This document shows, piece by piece, positions 45,674 to 56,607 of a stretch of 64,000 nucleotides of DNA; within the stretch, counting starts at the first letter, position 1, and each line of letters starts with the position of its first letter. The notes under the pieces were generated by a model that made no database searches, had not been told where the DNA came from, and saw only the letters and a program-made list of their open reading frames with translations. Both the position numbers and the translations under genes were made by a program. Source of the stretch: Nymphaea colorata (Eukaryota; Streptophyta; Magnoliopsida; Nymphaeales; Nymphaeaceae); assembly GCF_008831285.2 (NCBI RefSeq), contig NC_045142.1, positions 6,746,608-6,810,607 on the forward strand, written 5' to 3'.

Positions 45674-46602
45674 TTCTTTCCCCAACTCCTGTTCTGCTAT
45701 TCCTTTTCCTGCCTGTTCATCTGTGCGAAGAAATTTTCTGTAAAGTTCTCTGATCAGGCGAACAGCTCTTCTGCGCTCAATCCGTTTGCTTCTTCCTCCT
45801 CAAACTGAGTAGTTGGCATCTCTATCACCATCGCACCATCACCCCTAGCTCCTCCATGACCATAAGCTCCTCGATCTTCATCCATCGCTTCAGCCACCCA
45901 CCTCCAAAAAAATCCTTTACCGCCTTCTTCGCTCTCCCTCCCTTCTGTGTGAATTATAGCGATGATACGGATACCCCAAATATCCCAAAAGTGAAAAGAA
46001 GAAAAGGGGGAAAAAGAAGCGCAAGAGTACACGTCTCTCTCTCCTTTCCCTCTGCCCTCCCACTCCCTGCTAGAAACCAGAAGAAAAGGAGAAGAGTCAT
46101 TTATGAACCAAGACAGGCTCTCTGTTGTCTCACATCGGGTGCTCAACAAATCACAGAATAAAATTGTCTTCGCTGAAAAAGAAGAATAGAGGAAGAGAGA
46201 ATTGCTTTGTAATGAAGGCAAAGCATGATACGAGAGAGAGAGAGAGAAAGGGAGATGAAGGGTTACCTACTCAAGCGTGCAGCATCTGCAGCGAGTGAAG
46301 TGAAGGTTTCGAATGGAGGCCTTGTAAGAAAGGAGTGTCGTGGGATCAAGTTAGAGCCGTCAGTGTGGGGGCCTTCATTTTCAGGCGATCTTCAGAAGAT
46401 AATGAAGATCGAGGAGCTGATGGTCATGGAGGAGCTGTCGGTGATGGTGCAATGGTGATAGAGATGCCAACTACTCAGGTTGAGGAGGAAGAAGCCAACG
46501 GATTGAGAGCTGTTCGCCAGATCAGAGAGCTTTATAGAAAATTTCTTCGCACAGATGAACAGGCAGGAAGAGGAATAGCAGAACAGGAGTTGGGGAAAGA
46601 AC
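45674..46602. repeat. Inverted repeat IR4: family B centre flanked by inverted exon-like arms
   Basis: The left arm 45674-45882 is the reverse complement of the right arm 46401-46602, with a few substitutions and small indels (for example 'gcgcagaa' only in the left). The ~518-bp spacer is the family B centre found without arms at 13451-14240. The right arm continues into ordinary B sequence, so the left arm is the added, inverted piece. Confidence 0.85.
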
Positions 46603-46655
46603 GTACTGATGTACCTGGATTTGTGTGGGGTTTAAAGCCTTTCAGGGAGTGCTGA
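46385..46655 (+). pseudogene. Unidentified exon-like fragment carried by family B
   Basis: A splice-acceptor-like 'ccttcattttcag' precedes an open stretch reading GDGAMVIEMPTTQVEEEEAN and IRELYRKFLRTDEQA, then VPGFVWGLKPFREC and a TGA at 46653-46655. The left arm of IR4 gives FEEEEANGLSAEELFA on the minus strand, with a frame difference caused by a small indel. Conservation of these words in the copies at 15515-16680 and 26270-26400 suggests a former exon. The family is not recognised and all copies are broken. Confidence 0.4.
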
Positions 46656-47010
46656 TAGCCTTTCAAGGCCAACTGATAGTTAATTATAACATGCTTATTT
46701 TTCTGTTTTCCGTTAGAGTTCAAAGCCAAATGCTACTTACGTTTAAATTGAATGATGATTTTGAGTAGTATATATTAAATCTCATGAAGCAATTAGTAGC
46801 TGATCACGTTAGAGTCGTCAGTGTGGCATATATTTTGGTGCTTGCCGAAATTAAATTTAATAAGGAGCGTGATGCAAATGAAGACAGAGAACTTCACCCT
46901 CAACAGAGAAAAAAAGAAGTAACAACAACACTAGCGATCTCGTTGCGATTTCCATCAATTTTTCCGATTTCCGGCAGCATATCCGATAACGCGAGGGCCA
47001 ATAACAAGTG
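46656..47010 (+). repeat. Family B 3' part
   Basis: It matches 16690-16990 ('cctttcaaggccaactg', 'aataaggagcgtgatgcaaa'). The last ~100 bp ('cgatttccatcaattttt' to 'caataacaagtgag') match 54480-54575. Confidence 0.8.
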
Positions 47011-47870
47011 AGTTTTTTGTTTTGCTCAATTATGGAAAACTAAATCATGTTTCGCATTCAGCTGCTGAAAAAAATTATGGACAAGAAAAGGCTGGATGAC
47101 AAAGTTCCCGCTCTCATGGAAAAAGGATTTGGGAACGCCGACCTACCCTTGAATTTGTCCCATCAACAAAATCTCGAGAGATCCTTGTAGATTCTCTCTC
47201 TCCAAGTGATGCGATGCGCAATCGGTCAGGGGTCGCATGTTGCAGACATAGACATACTGAACGCTATTTTTAAAGCGTGTTGATCTTGACATTAATAATG
47301 TCAATATGGAGGCCAATTGGACCAGTTGTTTTCACTCTTTTTTCCTCTCTCTCTTTCTCTCTCTCTCTTTTTAGTCGCTTGAGAATGATATTTATGACTA
47401 TTACAAGATCTGCTAATCGCTGTTACTAAAATTAAATATTAAATTGAATCGGATAGAGCGTTGATGCCAGTTCTACAATTTCAAACAGTAAAAAATTTTA
47501 AGTACAGTAAATTAAAAATAATTAAAAAAAAAGTACATGGCACGTGGCACTCTAGACCATTTAGTGAACCGAATCAACTTGTCATCAAATGGATTTGAAT
47601 CGCAACTTCAACTATCAAAGCCTCATTCCAATGGCGTAGGCTCCTGTAGTGGTCAGACCCAACTGACTGAACACTTGGATCGCCCTCATTAGCTTTCGCA
47701 GAATGTTATTTCTAACGTGGTCAGAAGTTCATTTTATTTAATACATACTTTAAAAAATGGATCTGACCTTTCAAATGCACAGTGAAGTTCTTGCGGGTAC
47801 CAATATGTAATAAATTAATTTATATGAATCTGTGCAGGCAGCTGCCCACTCTAGCCAACATGCAGCGCGA
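47011..47870. other. Unassigned intergenic sequence
   Basis: No gene is seen. It holds (CT)-rich stretches at 47340-47370 and no recognised family match. Confidence 0.35.
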
Positions 47871-47879
47871 ACACTGTTC

Positions 47880-48360
47880 ACCCCAGGTCTAGTTTTGTAC
47901 ATGTTATGGGAAAAAAGTCCTCCCCTCTCGACAGCTACAAATAGAGAAGACATGCAGATAGCCAAGGCAAAGAGCTTTTAGTAGCTAGACTTGGTAATGA
48001 CCCTAGCCCTGCTATGATCCTTGTGGAAAAGGCTCTTTTGGCCATTTTGTGCAAATTAGTTCTGTTTTAGGCTAAAGCTTAGAAGGGTTTGAATCAGAAT
48101 TTTTTGTTCCCAATCCCTTCTTGTTAAAGGCTTCCTGAGATTAAGCAATTTACAGACTCCGGCGTGCTACGTTTTTCCCTCCCTCCCTTTACTTTCTTCT
48201 TTTTCTTTTATTTTTTCGCTTTTTTGTTTGCTTCCTTATGACAGTTTATTTCGTATTTGGTTGGCCATCTCGTTACCTAGATCTTAGTTTTCGTTTTCAT
48301 TTTCTTTCTTTTTTTTTGTTTTTGTTTATTCTCCTGCTTTGGTTTAGTTGATTGTAGGCA
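47880..48360 (+). repeat. Family A promoter block, variant subfamily (second copy)
   Basis: It matches 30955-31300: 'ctcccctctcgacagc', 'gcaaagagctt', 'ttgttaaaggcttcc'. The TATA position (47936-47944) reads TACAAATAG. It is immediately followed by a standard A copy at 48361, so two A blocks lie head to tail. Confidence 0.75.
47936..47944 (+). promoter_or_regulatory. Family A TATA position, decayed (TACAAATAG)
   Basis: It is aligned by conserved flanks. The T-to-C change weakens the TATA consensus. Confidence 0.4.
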
Positions 48361-49650
48361 TCGGGTTGCGAATAACCTTGTGTTCTAAATCACATTGGAA
48401 TCCTCAAAAACTAATGTGCATGCTGATATGTTTCGAATTTTATCACACCATGTTATTTATAAAATAAGATAGAGATTGGTATTTTGTTATTCTATTAATA
48501 TATTGAACAATATTTTATATGGACTGAATGGACCAATATTGTTACAAATATTGCATGAATGAGGCTATTCCATGCAAATTTGTATTCGGAAATCCATTTT
48601 TTTAAGTTTATTATCTAACAGGAATTCAAATATAAAAGTCACACTTGGATCTGACTTAGATTTTAGATTCAGAAGTGGGATTCATGGTCATTAAATCAAG
48701 TTTCCTAGCAAACATTTGCTTAAAAGGCCAGTATTTCATGAAATGGCTTGATTTAGTGTGTAGCATGACTTTCCTTTCAAATTTTAGTTTTGCACCTACT
48801 ATGGAGAAAAAGGTCTCTCTTCTCAATGGCTATAAATAGAGAAGACATGGAGAGAGCCAACAAGCCAAATTCCAAGGCCAAGAGGTTGCACTAGAGTTGG
48901 GAAAGAGCCTAACCGTGCTATGCTCCTTGATGAGAAAGGGCCTCTTTGCCATTTTGTTCAAATTAGTTCAGGTTTGAGCTAAACTTCAAGGGTTTAGGTC
49001 AGATTTTTTGTTTTTCTCCAGCCGTCTGTCTCCCTCCACCGTTTTCATTTATGTTTTCTGCTGGAGGGATCTAACCATCTGATTTTTTTTTTCCCTATTT
49101 CCTCTTTCCCTGTTTCATCTTCTTCTTCAACCCTCTTCCCTTGTTTCCTCTTCTTCATCGTCCCTCTCCTTCTGTTTCATTTTGTAATCGTCCCATCTAC
49201 CATCGGCGGCAATTCATCTGATGTCAGGTTCTATTTTTTCAGCAGACTTGGTTATTCTATTACTTATTGATGCATCCCTTTTCACAAATAAGGAGCTTCT
49301 GCTATGACACACTTGCTGGGTTATAAAAATTACAAGTCTTAATGGCATAAAAGAAAGCCATGCATATGAACTTCATATTATATGAAGTTATAAACATTTA
49401 CACAATACATACACCTCAGCATATGCCAGGGAAAATATATAATTTGTATATCTGGAAACGATGTCAACCTTACTGGTGATCCATTAAAATGTAACTAATT
49501 TAAACCCATTCAACTTCAAATATATCTACAGAGCGTGAGAGAATATGCTAGCTTTTAAATGAAGGAAATAAGAGGGGCAAGGGTAATTATTTATTTTTAT
49601 GTAAAATGATTTTACAGAAATTACAAGATGTATTGTTGTTCTATTTTGTC
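48361..49650 (+). repeat. Family A repeat, copy with internal deletion of the tail
   Basis: It is collinear with 10500-11530 and 23290-24330. It then jumps from the 'aagccatgcatatgaactt' part to 'atgaagttataaacattta' (about 49385). About 650 bp of tail, including the AT microsatellite, is missing. It begins abruptly at 'ttgtaggcatcgggttg'. Confidence 0.85.
48831..48840 (+). promoter_or_regulatory. Family A TATA box
   Basis: TATAAATAGA followed by 'gaagacatggaga'. Flanks are as in copies 1 and 2. Confidence 0.55.
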
Positions 49651-50094
49651 TTTAGTGTTCATAGCTTTTTAGCTTTTGTAGAGTTTGTTTTGTGCGACCC
49701 TTGACAAGCACCAACTTGCATCATGGTTGATAAGACAACAAGCACTCAGATGGGTGATGCACAAGAAGGGAACTAAGGGGATTCAAATCAATTTTGGATA
49801 TTTCAAAAATGTTGATTTCTTCACGGAAAAGAGAACCACCACAGATCATATCCTTCTGTAATTGAGGAATAAGGTAGTGTTTGATGTCCCGAAAATCCAC
49901 TGTAGCCCTGAAAAAAAAATTCAAATTTTCAAAATATTTCTGGTTTATCAAATGTGGAATTTTTTTTTGTTATCGTCAATGTCGAAACCGAAATTTTTTT
50001 TGCAGAAATATGTTTCCACCGCAAGGGGTAGAAACATATTTCCGGGTTTTTTTTTTTCTCATTAGGGCACCCACGCATCACCTCCCGCATCGCT

Positions 50095-50290
50095 GCTCGC
50101 CGTCTCTGTCGCCCTCTCACTCTCCTCCCCCCCTCGTCATCTAGCTCGTCCTCTCACTCTTCTACTCCCCTCGTCGTCTCCCTCGCCCTCCCACTCTCCT
50201 GCTCCCCTCGCCGTCTCTCTCGCCCTCTCACTCCCCTTCTCCCCTCGTTGTCTCTCTGGCCCTCTCACTCTCTTGCTCCCCTCCTTGTCT
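50095..50290 (+). repeat. Five C/T-rich tandem units of ~37-38 bp
   Basis: The word 'gccctctcactctcc' or close variants recurs near 50110, 50147, 50184, 50221 and 50259, with 'cccctcgtcgtctctc' between. The even period shows a minisatellite rather than random pyrimidine richness. Confidence 0.75.
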
Positions 50291-50299
50291 CTCCCACCC

Positions 50300-50505
50300 T
50301 TGCTGAAGAACAAGTCTTATGTCTCTTCCTCTCTCATTTGTGCAGCATCTTCCGTGTGGGGAAACAGCGATTTTGGCAACGACTCCCGATTCTGATAGTC
50401 TTTAAAAGAGCTTCTTGCAGAGACAAATTTCTTCCAATCTGCATCGTCCTTCTTCCTCTTCCATTCCTCACGTTGCGGTCGATTGATTCAGGTATACTTC
50501 TTGCT
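50300..50505 (+). other. Leader/first-exon-like segment with splice-donor-like end
   Basis: More GC-balanced sequence follows the C/T repeats and ends 'gattgattcag' then 'gtatac', a plausible 5' splice site. A T-rich, intron-like stretch of nearly 1 kb follows. It resembles the non-coding first exon of a plant gene or transposon. No protein frame is recognised. Confidence 0.3.
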
Positions 50506-53231
50506 CCTTCCTTTCTCTACTTGCTTGTGTTGTTTTCATCTGTATTTAGTGTTAGTCCCATGCTTTGCTTCTTCGGAGAGGGTTTCTGGTGGATCCTCTT
50601 ATTGTTGCTTTTAATTTCTGATTCAGTTTCTGTCGTCCTCGTGACCTTCTATTCTTTGATTTGCTCTTGTGTTTTTCCAAAGGCGGTTTTTTTATCCCTC
50701 TAGTGGGTATCTTTGGGTGGTTTGTGGTAACTATTTAGGATATGGTCAGCTCGAAAGTCTTTGCTATTGTTACCTCTTGGCTGCAAATTCCTGTTTTTAG
50801 TTTTATGCTTGTTGCCTTCCTCAAAACTGAGACGATTACATGGCGTAAAAAAGTTACTTCTGTGTTTGTATTTGGTTCGTATTTTGTAGCATGAATTTTA
50901 TGTTCTTGTTGCCATGTCTTGGTTGTGACCTCCGTGATGACTGTAAGTTGGTGAGGAGTATTTCATCTTTAATTATGTCATTTCTGTATAGTGTGGTCTT
51001 CCGTTGTCATCTTGATTTGGTATGGCTTTTATTTTCATAGCGCACACAGGATCATTACCTTTTTTTCTGTTTATCTGTTGATAGTACAATTCATCTGTGT
51101 TGTGGTGGGAACGATTTATTTAAACAATGTAATCTTTCAGGTTTCTTTCTCCTTTTAAATGCTATTCTCTGCTTACCATGAATGCTTGACCTGGTGTAAT
51201 TTATACATGCTGCCTTGGACCCATTTACCAATTCTCTTCTTTTAGATGGTTTTTTCAAATTCTATAAGATCCGTTTACATTTTTAATTGAGATATATGAG
51301 GATTTTGATAGTCTATTGTTGCTCGCCCTGTCAAGATTTAGGTTTTTTTTCTCTTCCGATGTCATGTTAAAGCTGAAAACATGCTTAGAGGCTGAACTTC
51401 CTAAGATAATGTTATGTTATAGCTGAAAAGGTGCTTAGAGGCTGAATAATTTTCCTTCTGAAGTATATTTTTTTCTTTTTATTTAAGGTACATCAATATT
51501 CCACCGTCAAGATGGTAAACCTAGCGTGCAAGGAGGACGTAGAACAATAAAGATACAAAATAATTGCAGGCAACCTTCAAGTTGTGAAAATGACAGTAGC
51601 AAAGTAGTCAATGCCAAAACTTGTATAGTTCTGCAACAACAAACTAAAGCAAGAAATTTATCAGTTCATCTAAAAATATTGGCCAAATCCTCGACCCTAA
51701 GACTTGTTAAGCATACCATTTAGACTCTCTCATTTAATGTCACCACTAGGTCAGGGGACTACTGGTATCATTTATATGCCTTCAATATCAGTTGCCAAAC
51801 CAATAAACCACACCAAGTTTTTCCAAGCCCATGAAAGCTTGCTTACGATTGACGTTCAAAAACCCATCCGAGTCAGCCAACTTGACTCAGTGATTAATCT
51901 TGTCAAAAAATGGAAAAACCACGAAGTGTCAAGACTTGGCTGAGCCGCCCGACTTTTGGAAGAGTTGGAGGTGGGTTTAACTGAATCATTCACAGATATA
52001 ATCTAAGTGCACGTATTATACAAATGTACTTGTAAATGACACCAAAACTACATGTTATATCAAATTTTCATCGTAATATATATGTATATATATACACACA
52101 CGCTCTACATAACTGTTTGTATCTTATATATCCATATACATTATTATACATGTTATGTGTAATATTTCAGTCTTATAATGAATTGGAAACACTATACTTC
52201 ATGCAAAAGTGAAGTTACCAAAACCAGGGTCAGTGACTGAGTTGACCCAGAAAGTCACAAGTCAGTTTGTTCTGACTTGAGTCCTAAACTGAGTTCTAAA
52301 ACCTTCCTTAGGATATATTGCAAGTGGGAGTCACTTTCCACTTCGCATCCCAGATTAGTGAATGGAATTGACGACAGAAACACCAAAACTGCGCGGATAT
52401 ATCAAGCTATTTACGGCAAATCTACATAATCCAATCCATTGCAAGAATGAACAGTTTGCTATTCTGGACTTCACTCTTACAACCCAGGAATACTTATGAC
52501 ATAAAGGTCAACCTCACACTTATAGCAAGGTTAACTGCATGTAGTTAGTCCTTTCTCCACCTGCATGTGTGGAATAAAAAAAGCATTCACAAGAAAAGGA
52601 GAGCAAACTCCTTTTAAGCGGCACAGTTTCCATCAAAACTCTGCCTCTAACAGCCTTAGTTTTAGATAACAGCAGAATTCTTTGCTTAGTTTTCTTTCCT
52701 GATGGAATTTGAAGCTGATATTGCCAGTAAAAGCTAGTACAACTGAGTCAACTTCTACAAATGATGCAGTACATTCAGCTTTCATGACATACCAAGGCAT
52801 CAATTTTCACATTGTTGACCCTGAGTAACACTATTCAGATTTTCATTGGCCTAAATTTTAAGATGTACACAATGATATGACACATTGAAAATGAATACTA
52901 CATATTTCATGTATTTTCTATGTTAATACAATCAAAACGTGGGTCATGGAGGAATAGCAAGAACAACCATACAGAATATTGCAAACTAGTCCACATTTAT
53001 TTGATTGCTTTCTTTAAAGAGGATATCTGTTATTGATATTGTTGAATTACAGCATATCCCTGGCCCAACTCCAAATTTACACATGTATAGTGCAACAACA
53101 AAATGAAGGGAAGATGCCAACATTTCACCTCCAATTTAAGAAAGTTTCAATTACATGACATTGATTACACAAATATTTTGAATGAAACCACATTGTACAG
53201 TGGATTTTCGGGCCATCAAACACTACCTTAA

Positions 53232-54046
53232 ACTCTAATTCATATCTTACTTTAGACATCTGCAAAGCAATATGAAAAAATTTGCATACTCATACCACCT
53301 TACGAATTTATCACCTTTTAAAAGGTGAACTTGTTTATGAAATCCTCATGTTAAAACGATAGACATGATGAAAGTTACATTTTGCCTGTGCTATGCATTT
53401 AACGTTGATGTTTTTGTCAACACTTATGTAAATTTTCTATCTGTCCACGGAGAAGTAATGATTTTTATTACCTCTTGCTCGACTATTTGTTTTTTGGGGA
53501 TGCCCACTTTCTGAATGTTCTAAAACCAGTTGCTGGTTGTTGAAGAACATTTTTTCTCTTTGGCCCTTGAGTCTTTGTTATTGGAGAATGTGAAGGATTG
53601 TGTTTCAATCTGATTGCCCTATTTCCTCTTTAATGGTTGAAGGTAGGTTTCCATTTGTTGTATTTATATAGATGGAGGATATCTGGCTTTGTTTGTTCGC
53701 TTCTGCACTTTTTAAATTCATTGAAGAGATCGTAACATGAACTGTGAAGTTGTAGTGGTAACTGACAAGGAAATGGAAGATCGTAGGAGCTCTTCATTAC
53801 AATTAAAAATATGTTCTGGAAATATGTTTCCTTATTATCAAACTATGAAATAATTTTCTAGAAATCTAGAAATATATTTTTTTTTCATCAAACTAAGAAA
53901 TAAATTTCTAATAATTTATTTCTCAATCATCACACACACATCAAAATGGGAATCAGAAACATTTTTATCATTTCGTTTTTCCAGGAAATATATTTCCAAA
54001 AATATATTTTCAATTCTAAAATTCTAAGCCATCAAGCACTACCTAA
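53232..54046. other. AT-rich stretch ending in another 'catcaagcactacc' terminus
   Basis: No gene is seen. The word 'gccatcaagcactaccta' at 54028-54045 resembles the right end of the 49873 element, suggesting a related MITE end. Its partner end was not located with confidence. 'gaaatatgtttcc'-type words near 53818 and 50030 occur in both. Confidence 0.35.
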
Positions 54047-54184
54047 GATTATGATGTCTAAAGTAAAGAAAAAGAAAATTGGTAAGCGAGTACCTAGGCC
54101 ATTTAAATGGTCAGGGAGGGCCTTTAGGTCATCTGGGTACTCGCTTACCATTTTTCTTTTTTCATCCGTTCAGACATCATAATC
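54047..54184. repeat. 138-bp fold-back with 13-bp terminal inverted repeats
   Basis: The outer ends gattatgatgtct (54047-54059) and agacatcataatc (54172-54184) are perfect inverted repeats. Inside, 54069-54094 pairs with 54135-54161 (core ggtaagcgagtacc) and short ggcc blocks continue the stem. The size and symmetry suggest a tiny MITE or a hairpin precursor. Confidence 0.75.
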
Positions 54185-54399
54185 CATCTTCCCCAATCAA
54201 AGAAGGATCTAATCTATGTTGGTTCTCTTTCCTTGAAGAAATCAACATTTTTGGAATTTGTCCACTTAACCATTAATCCATCGAAATTTGATTTGAATAC
54301 CCTTAGTTTCCTTCTGGTGCATCACCCATATGCGTGCTTGCTGTCTCATCAACCATGGTGCAAGCAAAAAACAAACCCTTCAACACTAAAGACAAAAAT

Positions 54400-54930
54400 G
54401 GTAACGAGGAAGGAGCGTGATGCAAATGAAGACAAAGAGAACTTCACTCATAAGAGAAAAAAAAGGTAACAACACTAGCGATCTAGTTCTGATTTCCGTC
54501 GATTTCTCCGATTTCCGGAAAGATATCCGATAAGCCCAAGGCCGATACGGCCAAAAAGGCCGATAACAAGTGAGTTTTTTTGTTTTCCTCGATCAGACAA
54601 TGGGTTGCTTTCCTTCAAGGCACTGAGGGATTGAGAGATCTGAATGGAATTGCAAAGAGTACTTTTCCTTTTCTGTTCCACGAATGCCAAGAAATTTTGG
54701 TTACCAGAATTGCTTGGACTTCTTTCTTTGGAAGTCGCCAAAGCAATTCCAAAGAAGCCGCACATCAGAAGCCTTTTCTCTACTCCTGATGTACACTCTC
54801 TTTGGTCCCTTAAACAAAACAAAGATGGTGGAGCAGCCTCTTTGAGAGGTGAAGACTGGTCGCTTTGTATCTTTTCACCGACACGTGTTGGAGCTCACGT
54901 CGATCCTTTTCACCTTCCCCAACCCTTTTC
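54400..54930 (+). repeat. Family B 3' part, third copy
   Basis: 'aggagcgtgatgcaaatgaa' through 'gatttccgtcgatttctcc' matches 46855-46990. From 54595 ('cagacaatgggttgctttcc') to about 54880 it matches 17175-17490. Two B pieces that are apart elsewhere are adjacent here. It contains a small 'gccgatacggcc' duplication. Confidence 0.75.
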
Positions 54931-55228
54931 TCAAATGAACGAATGTCAGTCTATCCCTATACCGAAATCAGCTTCAACTTAGTTAATGTGTCACACCATA
55001 TTTAAGATGCAAAGGCATAGCATTCAATGGAATTAAATCAAGTTAGAGACAAACCTCTTCAAATAGCCCTAGCATCACTAGCTGCACTATGGACCTTGAG
55101 ACTGGTACTTCTGTCTCTTATTATTGATCAATTTAGTTTGAGTACTAAAAGAAGGATAGATTTTCAATTGGTTGCCTTCTTCTTCACATGGTACTTTCTC
55201 TATCCAAGCAAATAAAAATGGCTATCGT
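54931..55228 (+). repeat. E-C junction, left part
   Basis: It matches 36450-36705 ('cgaaatcagcttcaa', 'gaccttgagactggtact', 'attgatcaatttagttt') and stops at the target site of the Mutator-like element. It continues at 56529. Confidence 0.8.
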
Positions 55229-56518
55229 CTATGTCACCTGAGTGCGGGGTGCGGGTGCCGGTGCGGCACATCTCAAAAAATTTAGGTGTGGTGGTGTGGT
55301 GAGAGTATTTTATTATTTTTTAAATATAATAATATAAACCACAAAATTATTAAATAACAAGATCAAAATTGAAATCATCTGATTTCTGTGCATCACGTTT
55401 CTAATTTGTTATATACTTTTGTATGATTATTAATTTGTTTCAAAACTTATTTCTACTTGTCTGAGTTCAATATGTCAGAGTTCCCTAGCTACACGAAGGA
55501 AGAAGAAAATCCTGCAAGAAGCCCTTCCCTCTGGCTCTCGATAGTTGCTGCACCTTCGTCTTGAGGCACTTCCCCTGTCTCTGAAAAACTAGACAGCCTA
55601 CAGCTTGCCAATGGAGAGTTTTAAGAGGTGGTTTGATTTCTTGGGTGTTACAGGGCAAAGGCCATCAAGTTAAAAAACATGGATGCCCTGTTTGTGATGG
55701 TTTACAGGAATTGCTCTGTATGCCATGTCAATTAAAGAAGCTGAGATTACTGCGCCAAGATCTAAGTTAAAGGAAGTGCAGAACAGCTAAAGAGAAAAGG
55801 AAAAACCAAAACGACAGCTAACCATTTCAAGAAGAAGAAACAAACTATAACAGGGTTACAGCCGAGTTCATATCATACAATACAACCATCGTTATGTACA
55901 GTACACGAAAACCGGCACAGGCTTAGGATTTCCCACACAACGCAGTCTACGTATTCCTACGAACTCAACCTCTAGGGTGGAGAGCCAACAAAGAAAAGAA
56001 CATCTGAGATTCTGAATGCATGACGGTGAGAGGGAGAGAACAGAGAAGAGTCGAAGATTTATCACCGTTGCCGTCGGTCAGGTTTCGTCACCGTCGTCGT
56101 CGGTCTCGCAGTCTGCGAGGCCAGAGAGTTCTGTCGACCATCGCCGTCGGTTAGGGAGAGCCGAGCGTGACTGGCTGCGTGAGACGGTGAGAGTTGAGAC
56201 GGTGAGAGGGAGAGAGTCGAGAGAACAGAGAAGAGTTGAAGAGAAGCCCAGTGACCAGCGTGCCCAAAACAAGTTAAAAATTTTAAAAACATTGAAAAAC
56301 ACCCAAATTTTGGACCGAAAAGGTTCACGAGCGGTTTCACCGCACCCGCCTCATGTTTGACACGAGTCGGATGCACGTCCTAAAATGGATGAAGTCAGTC
56401 AGGTGCGGCTGACGGCACCTGACTCGCGTTGACCCCTTTGGGTGAGCACCTGAGCACACCCGCACCCAAATCGCGTCGACACGGGTGCTGGTCCTATTTG
56501 GGCGCACCCAGGTATCAT
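55229..56518. mobile_element. Mutator-like (or other long-TSD) element, 1290 bp, in family C
   Basis: The decamer tggctatcgt flanks it on both sides (55219-55228, 56519-56528). The termini are imperfect inverted repeats (atgtcacctgagtgcg against atgatacctgggtgcg), with G/C-rich 'gggtgcgggtgc' words subterminally. Other C copies (17815, 21942, 36707) lack it. A 9-10-bp duplication points to the Mutator superfamily. The interior includes a CpG-rich 'gtcgtcgtcggtctcg' part (56060-56260) that might be captured gene sequence. No transposase is seen. Confidence 0.75.
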
Positions 56519-56607
56519 TGGCTATCGTGAAACCAAATGAGTTTAAACTTCTACCGAACTAACTCTCTCTCTCTCTCTCTCTAACTGCACATTCATATAG
56601 ATAGTAG
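56519..56607 (+). repeat. Family C, short middle part
   Basis: 'gaaaccaaatgagtttaaac' to 'cattcatatagatagtaga' matches 17845-17945. It is then interrupted again at about 56608. Confidence 0.8.

Larger units (their letters stand above)
49873..53227. mobile_element. Candidate TIR DNA transposon, ~3.35 kb (PIF/Harbinger-like ends)
   Basis: The ends are inverted repeats of about 32 bp: GGTAGTGTTTGATGTCCCG at the left and the reverse complement of 53196-53227 (GGTAGTGTTTGATGGCCCG) at the right. TAA precedes the left end (49870-49872) and TTA/TAA follows the right end, compatible with the 3-bp TWA duplication of PIF/Harbinger elements. The interior has a pyrimidine-rich, leader-like segment (50070-50480), no recognisable transposase and several AT-rich stretches. 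It could be non-autonomous, or two MITE ends around unrelated DNA. Confidence 0.5.

Noticed and set aside
50248-50703. 151-codon Leu/Ser-rich frame as a membrane protein
   Set aside because: It spans the C/T minisatellite, the leader and a probable splice donor. Hydrophobicity follows from T-rich codons.
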